This document shows, piece by piece, positions 24,901-35,638 of a DNA stretch of 64,000 bases. The position numbers and the translations under genes are program-made. Every line of letters starts with the position of its first letter. Position 1 is the stretch's first letter. Source of the DNA: Ascidia mentula (Eukaryota; Chordata; Ascidiacea; Phlebobranchia; Ascidiidae). The notes below the pieces were generated by a model. The model was not told the DNA's origin and did not search any database. It saw only the letters and a program-made list of their open reading frames with translations. The stretch covers positions 21,664,266-21,728,265 of the forward strand of contig OX387197.1 in the NCBI GenBank assembly GCA_947561715.1, read 5' to 3'.

Positions 24901-27900
24901 TTATAACGTGGTAATCTGATTTTAAAGGGTTCGTCTCCACGGCTTTGCGCGACTGTAGATGATAACTTACGGCGGTTTTTGCTGATTAACCTCTGGAGCT
25001 TCAATGATACCACGCAAATTTACTGCTGTGGTTGTCAGCACGTCTGTTACATTGATCGTGTTTTATTGCTTTCATGAGCAAGGTGTTTAAAGGCTTGTCG
25101 CAACAGTTGCAGCCAAAAATGGAACCCATAGCTTACAAGTCGAAGCATATATACGCTGCAGTAAAATGGTTAAATTGATACCAGACTGCAGATATGATAC
25201 CCCTAAAGCTGTGGGTGCGAAGGTGTTTTCCTCAAGACTCTTAAAAAGTGTTCCAATTTGAACCGTGATTACGACAAACGTTTACTGGGGTAGAAGTACA
25301 GTCCATAACGGTATCAACTTTCCAAGCCGTTTGCGTTTGCAAAATCAACCCGAGAGATTTCTAGTGCATGCTCGCATACAACATTTTGTAGTTCAGCTTG
25401 GTTACTATAAACCACGATGCCACGTTTTCGTACGACGTCGTAGCCGCAATAAAGGTACATATGCGTGGAAGCTGTATCCCGGTTGTCCCAATGAATTGCC
25501 CGTTATCAATCAAGCGTGTGACTGGAATTGTTTTGTCAGCAAACAAAGAGGACCATTTAACGGACGTTTGAGCGAAGTATTAAAGGCGATCTTTGTCCTG
25601 TCGCACTGGAAAGGACTTTGAACCTAATGTCATGCAATGCCGCGGTGTAGTAGTGGTGCCGCACTCTGTTAACCAGCTGAACAAAGAAAGTAGAGAAATA
25701 TATGGTTTTCGACGAGCTGTGTATCTGTTATGGCCGCAAGCAATTTTCATGAATAATAAACGACCTGCACTGGATCGCGCAGGTCGTGGAGAACGTGTTG
25801 TGACTTGCGGTAAATCGCTCACACGGAAGCGCGTTCTTTTTGTAGGTGTAATGTGACGTATGTGTCTTCCCATGCAGCCAACCCATGCATGTTTCTTCAA
25901 AATCATGACAATTATTTACAAACCAATTATTACCACAATATCTTTTGTCTTGCAGAGGTACCCGTCTTCGCAGGCTTACTACATTGCAAAGGAAATCCTG
26001 ACCACCGAACGGACCTATGTCAGTGACCTTGGGGTCATTTGCTCGGTAAGGCTCAAAAACCCAACTGTCCAATTTTCACTGCCTAAAACGACCATATCCG
26101 CCTGCCTATGTAAACGGACTTGCATTGTATTAAGTCTCCCTCAATAATTTATGGAACAGTCTGCGATGTTTGATGTTGGACCGCGCGCTTGTGCCAGTTG
26201 CCCTGGTTATTTTTTCCACAGTATAGGTTGCTTTCGTTTAGAAGTATGCTCAAGGTAGTGGTGCATCCCAATTTAGTTTTTGAAAATTAACCTTCTCCGG
26301 GTAAAATGAGTGCAAAAATGAGACGTGTCACCACCAAATGTTCTCAAAATTTGCCCACTGAACTTCATGCAATAATCACTTGTTTATGTACAAACTTTTC
26401 GAAAAACTCGCCCTGTTCACACGTAAACAGTTAGCATAACCTATTTCGTAGATAACCGTGCTGTATGTCTTTTTTAGTGTTGGTAATTAATACCCAAGTA
26501 CATTCTTCCGATGGTATGCAGAGTACTTGCGGCCCCCATATACGTATGTTTCTTAATAATGAGTTTCCACGTATAAACACAACTGTGCAGCGATTGAGTT
26601 TGATCAAAGTGGGTACCACAAGTTATTTACGCAGTAATAAACCAACACCCCATCGTGTCTAGTCTAATGACGCAAATGCCAAAAGAACGGAAATCGACTT
26701 CGACGTCAAACTGGTTCAAGTTGATCTTTTCCGATTTCTCGCATTCTTGACACTCGCTTTCGTCCTGAGCTCGAAGTACTCCGTATTAATAGTGTCCTTT
26801 AGCCCAAGGGCTTTTCCACAACACAATGCGCCGCCCTAAGCAAAACACAACTCGCTATTGGTCATAAAAAATGTCACGCTCTGACGATCAAGGTTTCGGT
26901 ATTACGTTCCCAAACGGTTGGGCACCCCGATTTTAAGCTCGTTTTTCAATGATTGGTCAAACTGTATGGCAATAACAAGCGCTTGCCGTCACATTACAAG
27001 CAGTTTAAGTTGTCAATTTAAAGCCTGGCTGCCTTATCCCAGCTTAGACTTTTCTTTTTGTGGGTAAACATCTAACGCTTAAAGCTTTTCACACGACACT
27101 GTATGAAGTAACAACCTGTACCAAAAGCAATGGATCGGTCCTGCAAGCTGTGACGTCAATATCGGCGCTCGCGCGGAGAAACGTTTTTGAAAAACTCGTT
27201 TGTGTGTTTGCAGTCCTTCAAGGGCGCAATGCAAAAAGACGGTGACGGAAACACGATGTTGCCTGGCAACGTAGCCAACCAGCTTTTCGGTGACACCGGT
27301 TCGCTGCTGGATCTTCACCAACAGTTCCTGGAGGCGCTTGAGGTCAGACTTGCCTCCTGGGAGGGTCGCAGCGGAGGTAGCGGCGACCAGTCACGTGATC
27401 AGGATGTCGATGACGTATTGTTGAGTCACGTGAAAGTGCTCAAGGTTCGTTTTTTAAAATACGTGAGAATGACGTAAGTCAATGTTGAAACTGGTTTGGG
27501 CTGAAAAGTAAACTCGGTTGATTTCTTCTCTTGGAACCGTTGTTCTTTCAATAAAAACATGCATCATCCTGCAGATACACCCTTTTAGAGATGCTCGGAA
27601 TGTTTTTAATTCAATCCTGTTTTCAAAAGCAAGGCCCCTTGTCAGACAACGTCCTGGGCCATTATTCAACAAAAGTTTAGCCGCCCTGTTTAAACCGGTT
27701 GCCTCTGTGACTTCAATCCATAAAGCTACCGATTTTTTTAACAGAAGTATCTCCCAACTGTGGAAAACGGCGAGGCGCTTATATCGGCTCTGGAAGACGT
27801 GGGATCGACCGAGCCCCGTTTCGAATATCTCTACCGCGAGTTCGAAATACAAAAAGCTTGCTACCTTCCATTCAACGCCTTCCTGTTGAAGCCGATGCAA

Positions 27901-30900
27901 CGAATTGTTCACTACAAGACTGTTATGGAACGTAAGTTGTCATCTGAAACTTTGAAACAACTAATTAAACTTAATAGTAAGTCACGTGGTGCAATATAAG
28001 TGCCATATTACGATAGTGGCCCTCTTACGTACGAAGTTAATTACTTGACCCTCAAATAAACAGGCCATAGGCGTTAAAAAGGAATACTTTTAATCCGAAA
28101 ACGTTTCAATTTATATATGTGTGTAAATTGTGGTTAAAGATCCGAGCCCATGAATGCTGTTGCAAATATAAAATAAATTTTGTGTGTGTGTAATAAGGTT
28201 TGTTGAAAGCTTCTGCACAACAATCAACCGAATGAATCCTTTTAACTTATATGTAATCAGTAACCCCGTGTCACCAATACGAAATTCTATATATTATTTG
28301 AACAAAACAATACTATTTATGTGCAAAGGTTTGTTGAACCACTACCGACAGGACAGCGCACCTGGCGATCATGCGAAACTTGAACAGGCACTGAACGAAA
28401 CTCGCTCACTCGCTACCGCCACCCAGGAGCGACTTAAAAAAGCGCTTCAGCTCCAGAAGTTGTCGCAGTTGCGTCGCGACCTTATCGGAGTAGATTTCTT
28501 GTTGAAGCCACCAAGGGTGAGAACATTGGAGTTGTATCTTAATTTTTAGCTAACTATATTTGTGGTTATCCAAATATAAGAAGTATGCAGTTAACAGTGT
28601 TCGTTGTGTAACAGCATACACACAGCAGTTGTAAGTTGTTTACAAGATCCTTACAACAAACGTTTTTTTTGTGTTTGAATGTAAAACGGCCATAAGTTAC
28701 GCTGAGTACCAACAATACATTTCCTGTTTAACTTGGGAAATTAACCCGTTCTCGTCAACAATAGAATAAGCAATGTAACGTTTGGAACAGACAGTATAAA
28801 TTACTGAAACGAAATTGCTTTATTACACGATAGACAAAAAAATGTCACAAAATAATGATGACCTCCATGTTATTTAGACGTTCGTACGTGAGGGAAGTCT
28901 GTACAAATTATCCCGAAAAGGTTTCCAGCAACGTCTCTTCTTCCTGTTCTCCGACTGTCTCGTCTACACCAGCAAGGGCGTGACCACCACCAACCAGTTC
29001 AAAGTTCACGCCGAAATGCCTTTGGCCGGAATGCTGGTGAGTCCCAAAATGTTTGTCTGTTAGGCTGTAGGGTGCAAAAAATAATGGCTCTGACCGATGT
29101 CACGGCTGCCAGGCTATCTAAAACAGAAAGTTTTTAATAGTTCGAGTTTTCAAAGGACGTACGTAAACGTAATGTACATTTGACTTCGTATTGCCTAATG
29201 CTCCTGTACAATCAGTAATACTTTAAATTCCGTGGTAACTAGTTAACAAAGGTGCTGCATAATTCAACCAACATAATCGACTCATACGTTCATACAACTC
29301 GAAAAACACATCGTCACTTCACAACGATTGAAGTTACTCAGACATCTTATTTAAACAACTCTGTTTCGCAGATTGAAATCAACGAAGGAGAGAGCGCTGT
29401 TCCAAACTGCTTCAGCATCTTGTCAGGCAACAAAACAGTTATTGTGGCTGCCGCCAATCAGGCGGAGATGGACAAATGGTTGGAAGACTTCAGCGTTTGC
29501 ATCGCCAAGGCTGAACGTGACAGAGGGGTTTACGAATCACCTCTAAGCAGCAATGGACGAAGTAAGGACGGGTGTTTTTATGACGTATATTTTCGTGTTC
29601 CCGAATGCTTGGTTTTTGCGCAAAGCACGTTGGTCTTGTTGTCGGGCATTGCGTAAATGGTTGGGTTGTCAAGAGGTTAGGGGAAGGATTATCGCCCAAT
29701 TTGTTTTATACTAGAGCTATCGCCTGTTCTCACCAGACATTTTTGTGGTTTGAAAGTGTGCTGTGTAGTCAACTACTGGTTTCATATTTTCCACATAATG
29801 GTTCGTATTCAACGTCAATCGTCCCTTGTCTGCAGGTTCAATGAGTCGCCTTTCCATGGAACATTCATCGGAGGACGGCGACAGTTCTTCCGTGCGAAGC
29901 TCCACAGAGCGATTGAGGCAGTTCAGCCAGCAACGCTCCAACGCAACCATGCATGTCTGTTGGCATCGCAACACCAGCGTGAGCTACGCCGACCACCTGG
30001 TGTCGCTCAAGGTACGAGTTGTAGTAAAACATACGCAGCTTTCATGCGAGAAATAATACCGGAAGTACTTGGGGGCGAGGGTATGTAAGGTTTTATGAAA
30101 CATGGCGCTATCGTAATGTATGCATGGATTACTTTTCTAAGTCAAGCTTTAAATGCCCAACGTCCAGGCGAAATTTGTTTGTACATAAACAAAGCTGTCA
30201 CTTTCCACTATATTACACAGTTCCATTCAAATAAAACTATTCTTACTTCTGTGCAGAACCAGTTGAGCGGATATCTGCTGCGGAAATTTAAGAATTCGAA
30301 CGGTTGGCAGAAGCTGTGGGTTACATTCACCAACTTCTGTCTGTTCTTCTACAAATCACATCAGGTGGGTTGATGGCTAATCAAAGGCACAAGATACTAA
30401 AATTCCTCACGTTCTTCGTATGGTTTCTGTTTAAAATTAAACTGCAAGCATGATTTGGAAACTGATTTTGGATTTTCGAAATTGAGGAGTTTCGATACAA
30501 CACACTTAGAAAAGTTAGCAGCATTTTTCAAAATCCTTGTGAGTCGCAAGATTTCAAATCAGAAGCTCAAATATGTGTGTTTCACCATTGACCGTGTGTG
30601 GTCCTAGTCAAACTGTGCTAGTCCACTAATTATAGTAATAATCTACAACCAATCTTTTAACATTAACTGTTGATTTATTTAAAGGACGAGTCGCCGTTAG
30701 CCAGCCTTCCTCTATTGGGATACACCATAAATTCTCCTGCTCCGGAAGACAACATCCGCAAGGATTACGTCTTCAAGCTCCAATTCAAGACGCACGTGTA
30801 CTTCTTCAGGGCTGAGAGCCTTTATACCTATGACAGGTGACAACGAATAATACATATATTGGGATGCCAATAAGAGCAAGAAATACTCTTATAATTTAAA

Positions 30901-31188
30901 GAAAGCCACATACACTGTGACAATAAAACAATTTATGTGGCAACTTTCGAAGTCCTGATTGGTTTCTGAAAGTTTCACTTACATATTTACGCTAAGGTTT
31001 CTTTTTTTTCATCACAACTCAACGCATGAACGAATCGCGCAGTTTGGTTTGTTTAGTATTTACTTATTACAGTTCGTTTGAACGCCTTTTTGAACATCAA
31101 CAGGTGGATTGAGGTCATAAGCAGCGCCACTGTTACGTCACAAAGAACACGCCTCTTCAGTCGCATGGACAGCAACCAGGGCTATTAA
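12991..31188 (+). CDS. FARP: FERM, RhoGEF and pleckstrin domain protein (FARP-type), 1017 aa
   Basis: Twenty-one exons join in phase: 12991-13059, 15403-15550, 15866-16042, 16314-16449, 16713-16860, 17327-17422, 17624-17790, 18159-18318, 18539-18626, 22552-22683, 23169-23335, 25956-26045, 27214-27444, 27745-27931, 28329-28516, 28878-29036, 29372-29561, 29836-30011, 30257-30364, 30685-30836 and 31104-31188. The first ATG has a CACCATGG context. Domains in order: FERM (about 8-314, with FVVKFFPPD and [11 protein letters not shown]), FERM-adjacent region (SGKTQKQL, 314-360), linker, DH (about 500-700, [18 protein letters not shown] and [13 protein letters not shown]), PH1 (about 730-845) and PH2 (about 905-1010, [20 protein letters not shown]). 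Length is close to vertebrate FARP1 (about 1045 aa). The family links plasma-membrane receptors such as plexins to Rho-family GTPase activation. One invertebrate gene probably corresponds to FARP1, FARP2 and FRMD7. An optional donor (GAAG|GTAACC, about 19230) could add part of the alternative exon to this form. Confidence 0.93.
13060..15402 (+). other. Intron 1 of the FARP-like gene
   Basis: AT-rich apart from a GC-richer island at about 14200-14900, which holds open frames on both strands without recognisable domains. No further coding exon is needed, because exons 1 and 2 join in phase 0 and match the continuous FERM N-lobe of the family. The island may be regulatory or an old insertion. 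Confidence 0.4.
17930..18025. repeat. TA-rich simple repeat in a FARP intron
   Basis: Runs of TATATA alternate with GTATATAC palindromes between exons 7 and 8 of the FARP-like gene. This is a simple-sequence tract with no sign of coding or regulatory function. Confidence 0.5.
19020..20464 (+). CDS. Alternative terminal exon of the FARP locus giving a FERM-only, FRMD7-like isoform (877 aa in total)
   Basis: Exon 9 of the FARP-like gene ends in phase 1. Two acceptors take phase 1: the one at 22552 leads to the DH-PH-PH exons, and the one at 19019 (TTTATAG) opens this 1445-nt exon, which stays open for 481 codons and stops with TAA at 20462-20464. The encoded tail is low-complexity and acidic/serine-rich, with a proline-rich stretch ([12 protein letters not shown]) and a second ([12 protein letters not shown]) that look like SH3 or WW ligands, and no catalytic domain. 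Such a product would hold only FERM and FERM-adjacent domains plus a disordered tail, the layout of vertebrate FRMD7, a close paralogue of FARP1. Exon use is inferred from reading phase and the unusually long open frame. GC-rich codon use here resembles the later FARP exons. Confidence 0.72.
20465..22551 (+). other. FARP intron sequence following the alternative exon
   Basis: If the alternative exon is terminal, the beginning of this stretch is its 3' untranslated region; the rest is intron for the long form. Only short, unrecognised open frames are present. Confidence 0.4.
23336..25955 (+). other. Long FARP intron before the DH domain
   Basis: The exons on either side join in phase 0 directly at the start of the DH domain, so nothing is missing. 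The stretch has many short open frames without domains on both strands. I see no exon, repeat or RNA gene in it. Confidence 0.4.
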
Positions 31189-32462
31189 ACCTATCCCATG
31201 TATACGATATCCCAATAATCCTCGGAGGCAGGAAAGATTTGCTTCCCAGATTGCTGTTACCTATCTAAACGCCCTTTTGGGAGTGTCACCAAAGGTGCGA
31301 AGTAGCTTTATGTTAATTTTGTAGGGACTGTACTTACGTGCCTTTTCATCTGCATGTCGATTTTGGTGCTGACACCGCTATATCGCAATGGCGTATACAA
31401 AAATTGCATGCAACGACGTCGCTAAACATGCCAACGCACCCTGTCCAATCTCGCTGTCCGACACACCGCCCCATTCAGCTGCTTTTACCGTGATTTCGCA
31501 TTTTGTTGATAGTCCGTCGGCTCAAGCTTGCCTCGATAAAGCATTTTTTTTACTCCCAGTCAACTTTTTCTGGTTTCAACACCGGTTCGTCAAAACCGAC
31601 GCTCTTGGATGTTTGTGTTGAGACAAAAAATTGTTTTGTTAATATTTCATTGGGGTACTGCAATTTACCACATCATGATTAATATTTGCATCGAAGCACA
31701 AGAAGCTGTTAATCGCGTCGCCTAAAGCGTTAGATCGCGATGAGTTCGTTCTGAAGGTGTACAAATTTCAGATACCGGCTAATAGCTGTTAACGGCATAC
31801 ATACGAAAGGCTACAGTTGTAGACTGCCGTGTAAAAACGTACACCGTATCCTGATTTTCGATGTCCACTAACCTTTTATCTCGATAAAAACACCTGTATT
31901 TAAGTGCTTTACGCTTTCTGATTCGTTATTTTCTTTCTAATAAGTGACTCGCGTGCGCCCCATGCGTCCATCATGTTTTTGCCTCGGGTTTTAATTTTGT
32001 GTGTGTGGCGCACGTTTGTACAAAAAAAACAATAATTTGTGCACCGCCGGCTTTGCCTTTTCGTTTTCTGTATTCCTGTCAATATGTTTGATTTCGTTGG
32101 ACTCGCTTATCAAGTCGTTATTAAATTTTACCCCCACATTCCCGAGTGCTGTATGGTTACGAAACTAGCTGAGGCAACCCCGGTATCATGAATATGTTTG
32201 TACCATAGGAATGCGACTATGGTAATCGCCTGCATAAACGGTTTCTCACAAGTTGCGCACCACGACACTGTTCTTCTACCATAATCACCATTGTCCAATG
32301 AGTCTCTTGCATGTCTTTTAAAGGGTGGACATAGGAGTACGAAGGGTCGTGAGTTTAATCCCGCCTATAGCGTAATTGTTCGAAACTGTCTTCATTGCCT
32401 TCTGCTGATTTCCCTGCATGGTGTTTATGTATTCAAAGGTTTGAGGAGAAAATGGTTTAGAG

Positions 32463-32942
32463 CAGTGGTTCTTAACCTTTTTTCTATCACGCCTCCTTTT
32501 AGTAACGGACTTGTGACTTACACTCCCCCAAACTGTAAATAAGTTTCATACCAAAAGCAATTGTGTTTTTGTCGATGTACCTAAATAAGCTAGCTAGCTA
32601 GACACTGCAACACGATAAAAACATAATATGTATCAATTTAAGTTCGCTGATTTAACTAAAAAATTACGGGACTAATAAACGGCTTGTGACAAAACAGATG
32701 AATTATTACAAAAGGTATTTTGTGACGCAATGGTTTCTTTGTGACGTAACAGTAACTTAACAGCACAGGCGGATTTTTCATTGAAACAACAAGATTTTTG
32801 TTCCGAAACTGCAAGAAAAATATGACAGACAGCATAGGTCATTATAGTCACTACAAAAAATGAAGTTTTGTTATAAAGCTTGCGCCCCCCATGGGAATTG
32901 GTTGACGCCCCCCCCCCCCCCCCCCCCGGTTAAGAACCACTG
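32463..32942. mobile_element. Non-autonomous hAT-type transposon with 8-bp target duplication
   Basis: The 480-bp element has 15-bp terminal inverted repeats, CAGTGGTTCTTAACC and GGTTAAGAACCACTG. It is flanked by the direct repeat GTTTAGAG (32455-32462 and 32943-32950). Unit B of the duplication has the uninterrupted site with a single GTTTAGAG at 38306-38313, which fixes both ends exactly. CAGTGGTTC-type ends and 8-bp duplications are the signature of hAT (Charlie-like) transposons. No transposase is encoded. A run of about 20 C lies just inside the right end. Confidence 0.92.
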
Positions 32943-33241
32943 GTTTAGAGGCATTACTGCACTTTTATGAAAAAATCGGACATTTTAGACTGTTCCTCGT
33001 GCAGCTAATATTCGGAAATGCGTTCAGAAAACCTAGACCTGCAAATCTTAACAAGTCTGACTTCTGCCAAAGAAACAAAGAGCAATTTCTTTAGGTTTAT
33101 TGGCGTTTTTTACGTATTTCAATCACAATTTTATTGAACTTATATAGGCGAGAATTTGAAACAAAAGAGTGAGCGTGACAATGACGAAGTTGCAAGAATC
33201 ATCCAATTAATTTACACGCAAATGTGCACAAATGAACCGAT

Positions 33242-34504
33242 TCAGTGGTTTCTGCCGTACAGCCTAAATTGCTTCCTCCTCTGGTTGCTTCCCTCGTATG
33301 ACATGCCGGCGGACAGAAGGAACCCGCCGCTACCAATCCAGGCAAGCCACATGGAGTACCCGTAGCCACTGAGATAGATGTATTCCACCGTAACTTCTGT
33401 CACGTTGGTGATGATGGAACCGCTGTCGTTAATTGGCTGTGGGATCTGGGCGCAGTAGAGCACTGCTGCGATGATTACCAGGGAAACTGTTGGTGCAAAA
33501 GATAAGTTTGGTGAGCAGTAAAGTAAAATAATATTGACGCCTTTACTTGATTTAATATAACTTTGGATGCACGGAGTATAGTTTTATCTCATTTTTGTAG
33601 GTCTTTTATATTCCCTACAAATGTCAACTCAGCCAATGGTCCAAAGTACACTTAAAAATTTATCCTTAACAGAGATTCTACGCAACGACTTACACGTTAG
33701 GAAGTAGCAGCACATGAGTACATTTCCGTGCGACTTTCCATATTTCGTCTTCTTGAAAAAAACGATGTTCGCTAAAATTCCGAAAACGCCGACGATGATT
33801 CCGGCCATCATCAGAGCGCGAACTGCTGTGAACCAGGTTGAGTAGAAGAAAACTAAACGAACATAGTTTTATAGATTGGACGTGACTGTAAGAAGTGGGC
33901 AACTAATAGTTGTTATCGTTCACTGCTCCCCTTTTATCACTGTTATGAAATTTAAGTATGTTGGGTAGATATGGTTACTTTAGTGGTTATTTGTTTGGCG
34001 ACAGAATCAAATGTGCTGGCCTATGAAATTGTAATTTTGGGCCATGACGACATTTATCAAGCCAAATACGCAAAACGTGTACTTTATTTTGAAAATAACG
34101 TTGTCAATGATGATGAGGATAGTGTAATATAAGCTAACAAATCAAATCATTTGTTGGGGAAATTAAACTACAAAATAAATAGACACGATAATATAAAAAC
34201 CTTTCAAAGGTCGTTTAGTTACCAATGTAACCACAAACCATGTTTCATCAAATTTATTAGCCTTTACAACATCTATCTCCTCACCTCCGTGCTGATATGT
34301 TTCTGTGCCGGTCCAAGAGTAAGTCACCCCGCTTGCGTCGTCGGTGAGTGCCCACAGACCAATGGTGACCCCTCTGGTAACTGTCCAGTCTTGTGTGGCC
34401 ATGCCGATGACAACCAGGATCATTCCTGTTATAGCCGATACACACGCCCACAGCAATGGCGGTTTTGACACATCATGCAGTATAGCATCTTCGTTAACTC
34501 CCAT
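33242..34504 (-). CDS. Claudin/PMP22-like four-transmembrane protein, copy A, 207 aa
   Basis: Three minus-strand exons join in phase: 34504-34285, 33852-33694 and 33486-33242. There are four hydrophobic segments: near residues 16-38 (WACVSAITGMILVVIGMA), about 75-108, about 120-142 and about 175-200. The first extracellular loop holds TIGLWAL, reminiscent of the GLW signature of claudins and PMP22/EMP proteins, but the paired cysteines that follow it in true claudins are absent. The short first loop, the cytosolic N-terminus and a basic C-terminal tail (SNQRRKQFRLYGRN) fit the superfamily, so I call it claudin-like and not a named member. Nearly identical to copy B in the duplicated unit; both frames are intact. 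Role in junctions or membrane organisation is only inferred. Confidence 0.72.
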
Positions 34505-35638
34505 TGTACTTCTATACGATTTGCAAGACCTAGTATGCTGTTCTGCAGGCTGTAAAATTAAAACTCTTTTTACTAAATTAAATGTTTGAAACGTTGAAGT
34601 CTAGCTATATGGCAGCTGAATTTACAGCAGCCATGTTTAAATTGTAGAATGCCTGGCAGCAAATGTAGCACAGTAAATAAACATGATAAGTTATAAGTAC
34701 AAAATGTCAAATACATTAAGCGTCCTAATTGACTGAAGAGTTGCTCAATAAAAATAATATACACCGTATAGCATAGGCAACAAAATGTGTCATTAACCTT
34801 AGGTCTACGCGACGACCAACACAGCAATATTTAGGCTACTTCATGAAACAGTTTTGATCCTGCTAATGACGTAATGACCGATCTGGTAGACGGTCAAAAA
34901 GGCTTCTCAATTGAGCTAATTCGCTACGACATAATATCTGCGCTTATACACAATACATCGGAGATCGTATTTGTTTCTACAACCTGGACTTTTCATTTTG
35001 TTACAACGTTGTTCGAGCTATACAGGCCTGCATTTGTTTATAGACATTATCTAATGCATGTCTCTATCCCCTTCCGGCAGATATGTTAAAACAGAATACA
35101 TACGAAGCCAACTTTCTTTGCCTCACCAACCTTGCATAACTTCCAACAATTGCTCTAATCCCGAATCGTACGGGCAGGCAGCGATATTTAAGTATGTTTG
35201 CATAATTCGTTTGCCTTTGTGAAAGTCAGAACCGCGGGCTGCGTTAATTATTAAGCCTCAAATCTCGTTCGTACACTTTGTGAAAGCGTTTCAATGCATG
35301 TACATCTGTTACAAGAAATTCATTGAATTTCGTAGGGCATTTTCTTGTTCTTTATTTTAAGACTAATGAAATGTTGGCTCTTTGACGCGTGTGCATCAAA
35401 GGAATGGAAGAAGTTCACAACATTTCGAATTCAATCTTCACGCAAGACGAAAACAGAACAATCACCAGTTCACAAATAAAGGCAACTTTTGGGCCGGGTC
35501 AACTCGCGCCAATCATAAATCTCGCATCGGCAAACAAACCGCCAAGTTCTGCAATAAGTGGTATTAATTAAAGGAAATTTCTTGTGTTACGAAACAGTGA
35601 CTTCCTCGGCAGCAGGATTGTCCAGTTTCTGTATGAAG
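34505..35638. other. Spacer between claudin-like copy A and the RFC4 3' fragment
   Basis: Presumed promoter region of the minus-strand claudin-like gene. It is AT-rich with no open frame of note. It aligns with 40024-41957 of unit B, which has an extra ~0.8 kb at about 40558-41380. Confidence 0.5.

Noticed and set aside
33156..33365. Plus-strand open frames across the claudin-like exons (also at 34344-34589 and 39721-39987)
   Set aside because: They are antisense shadows of the minus-strand claudin-like exons, whose splice sites, phase and membrane segments are consistent.
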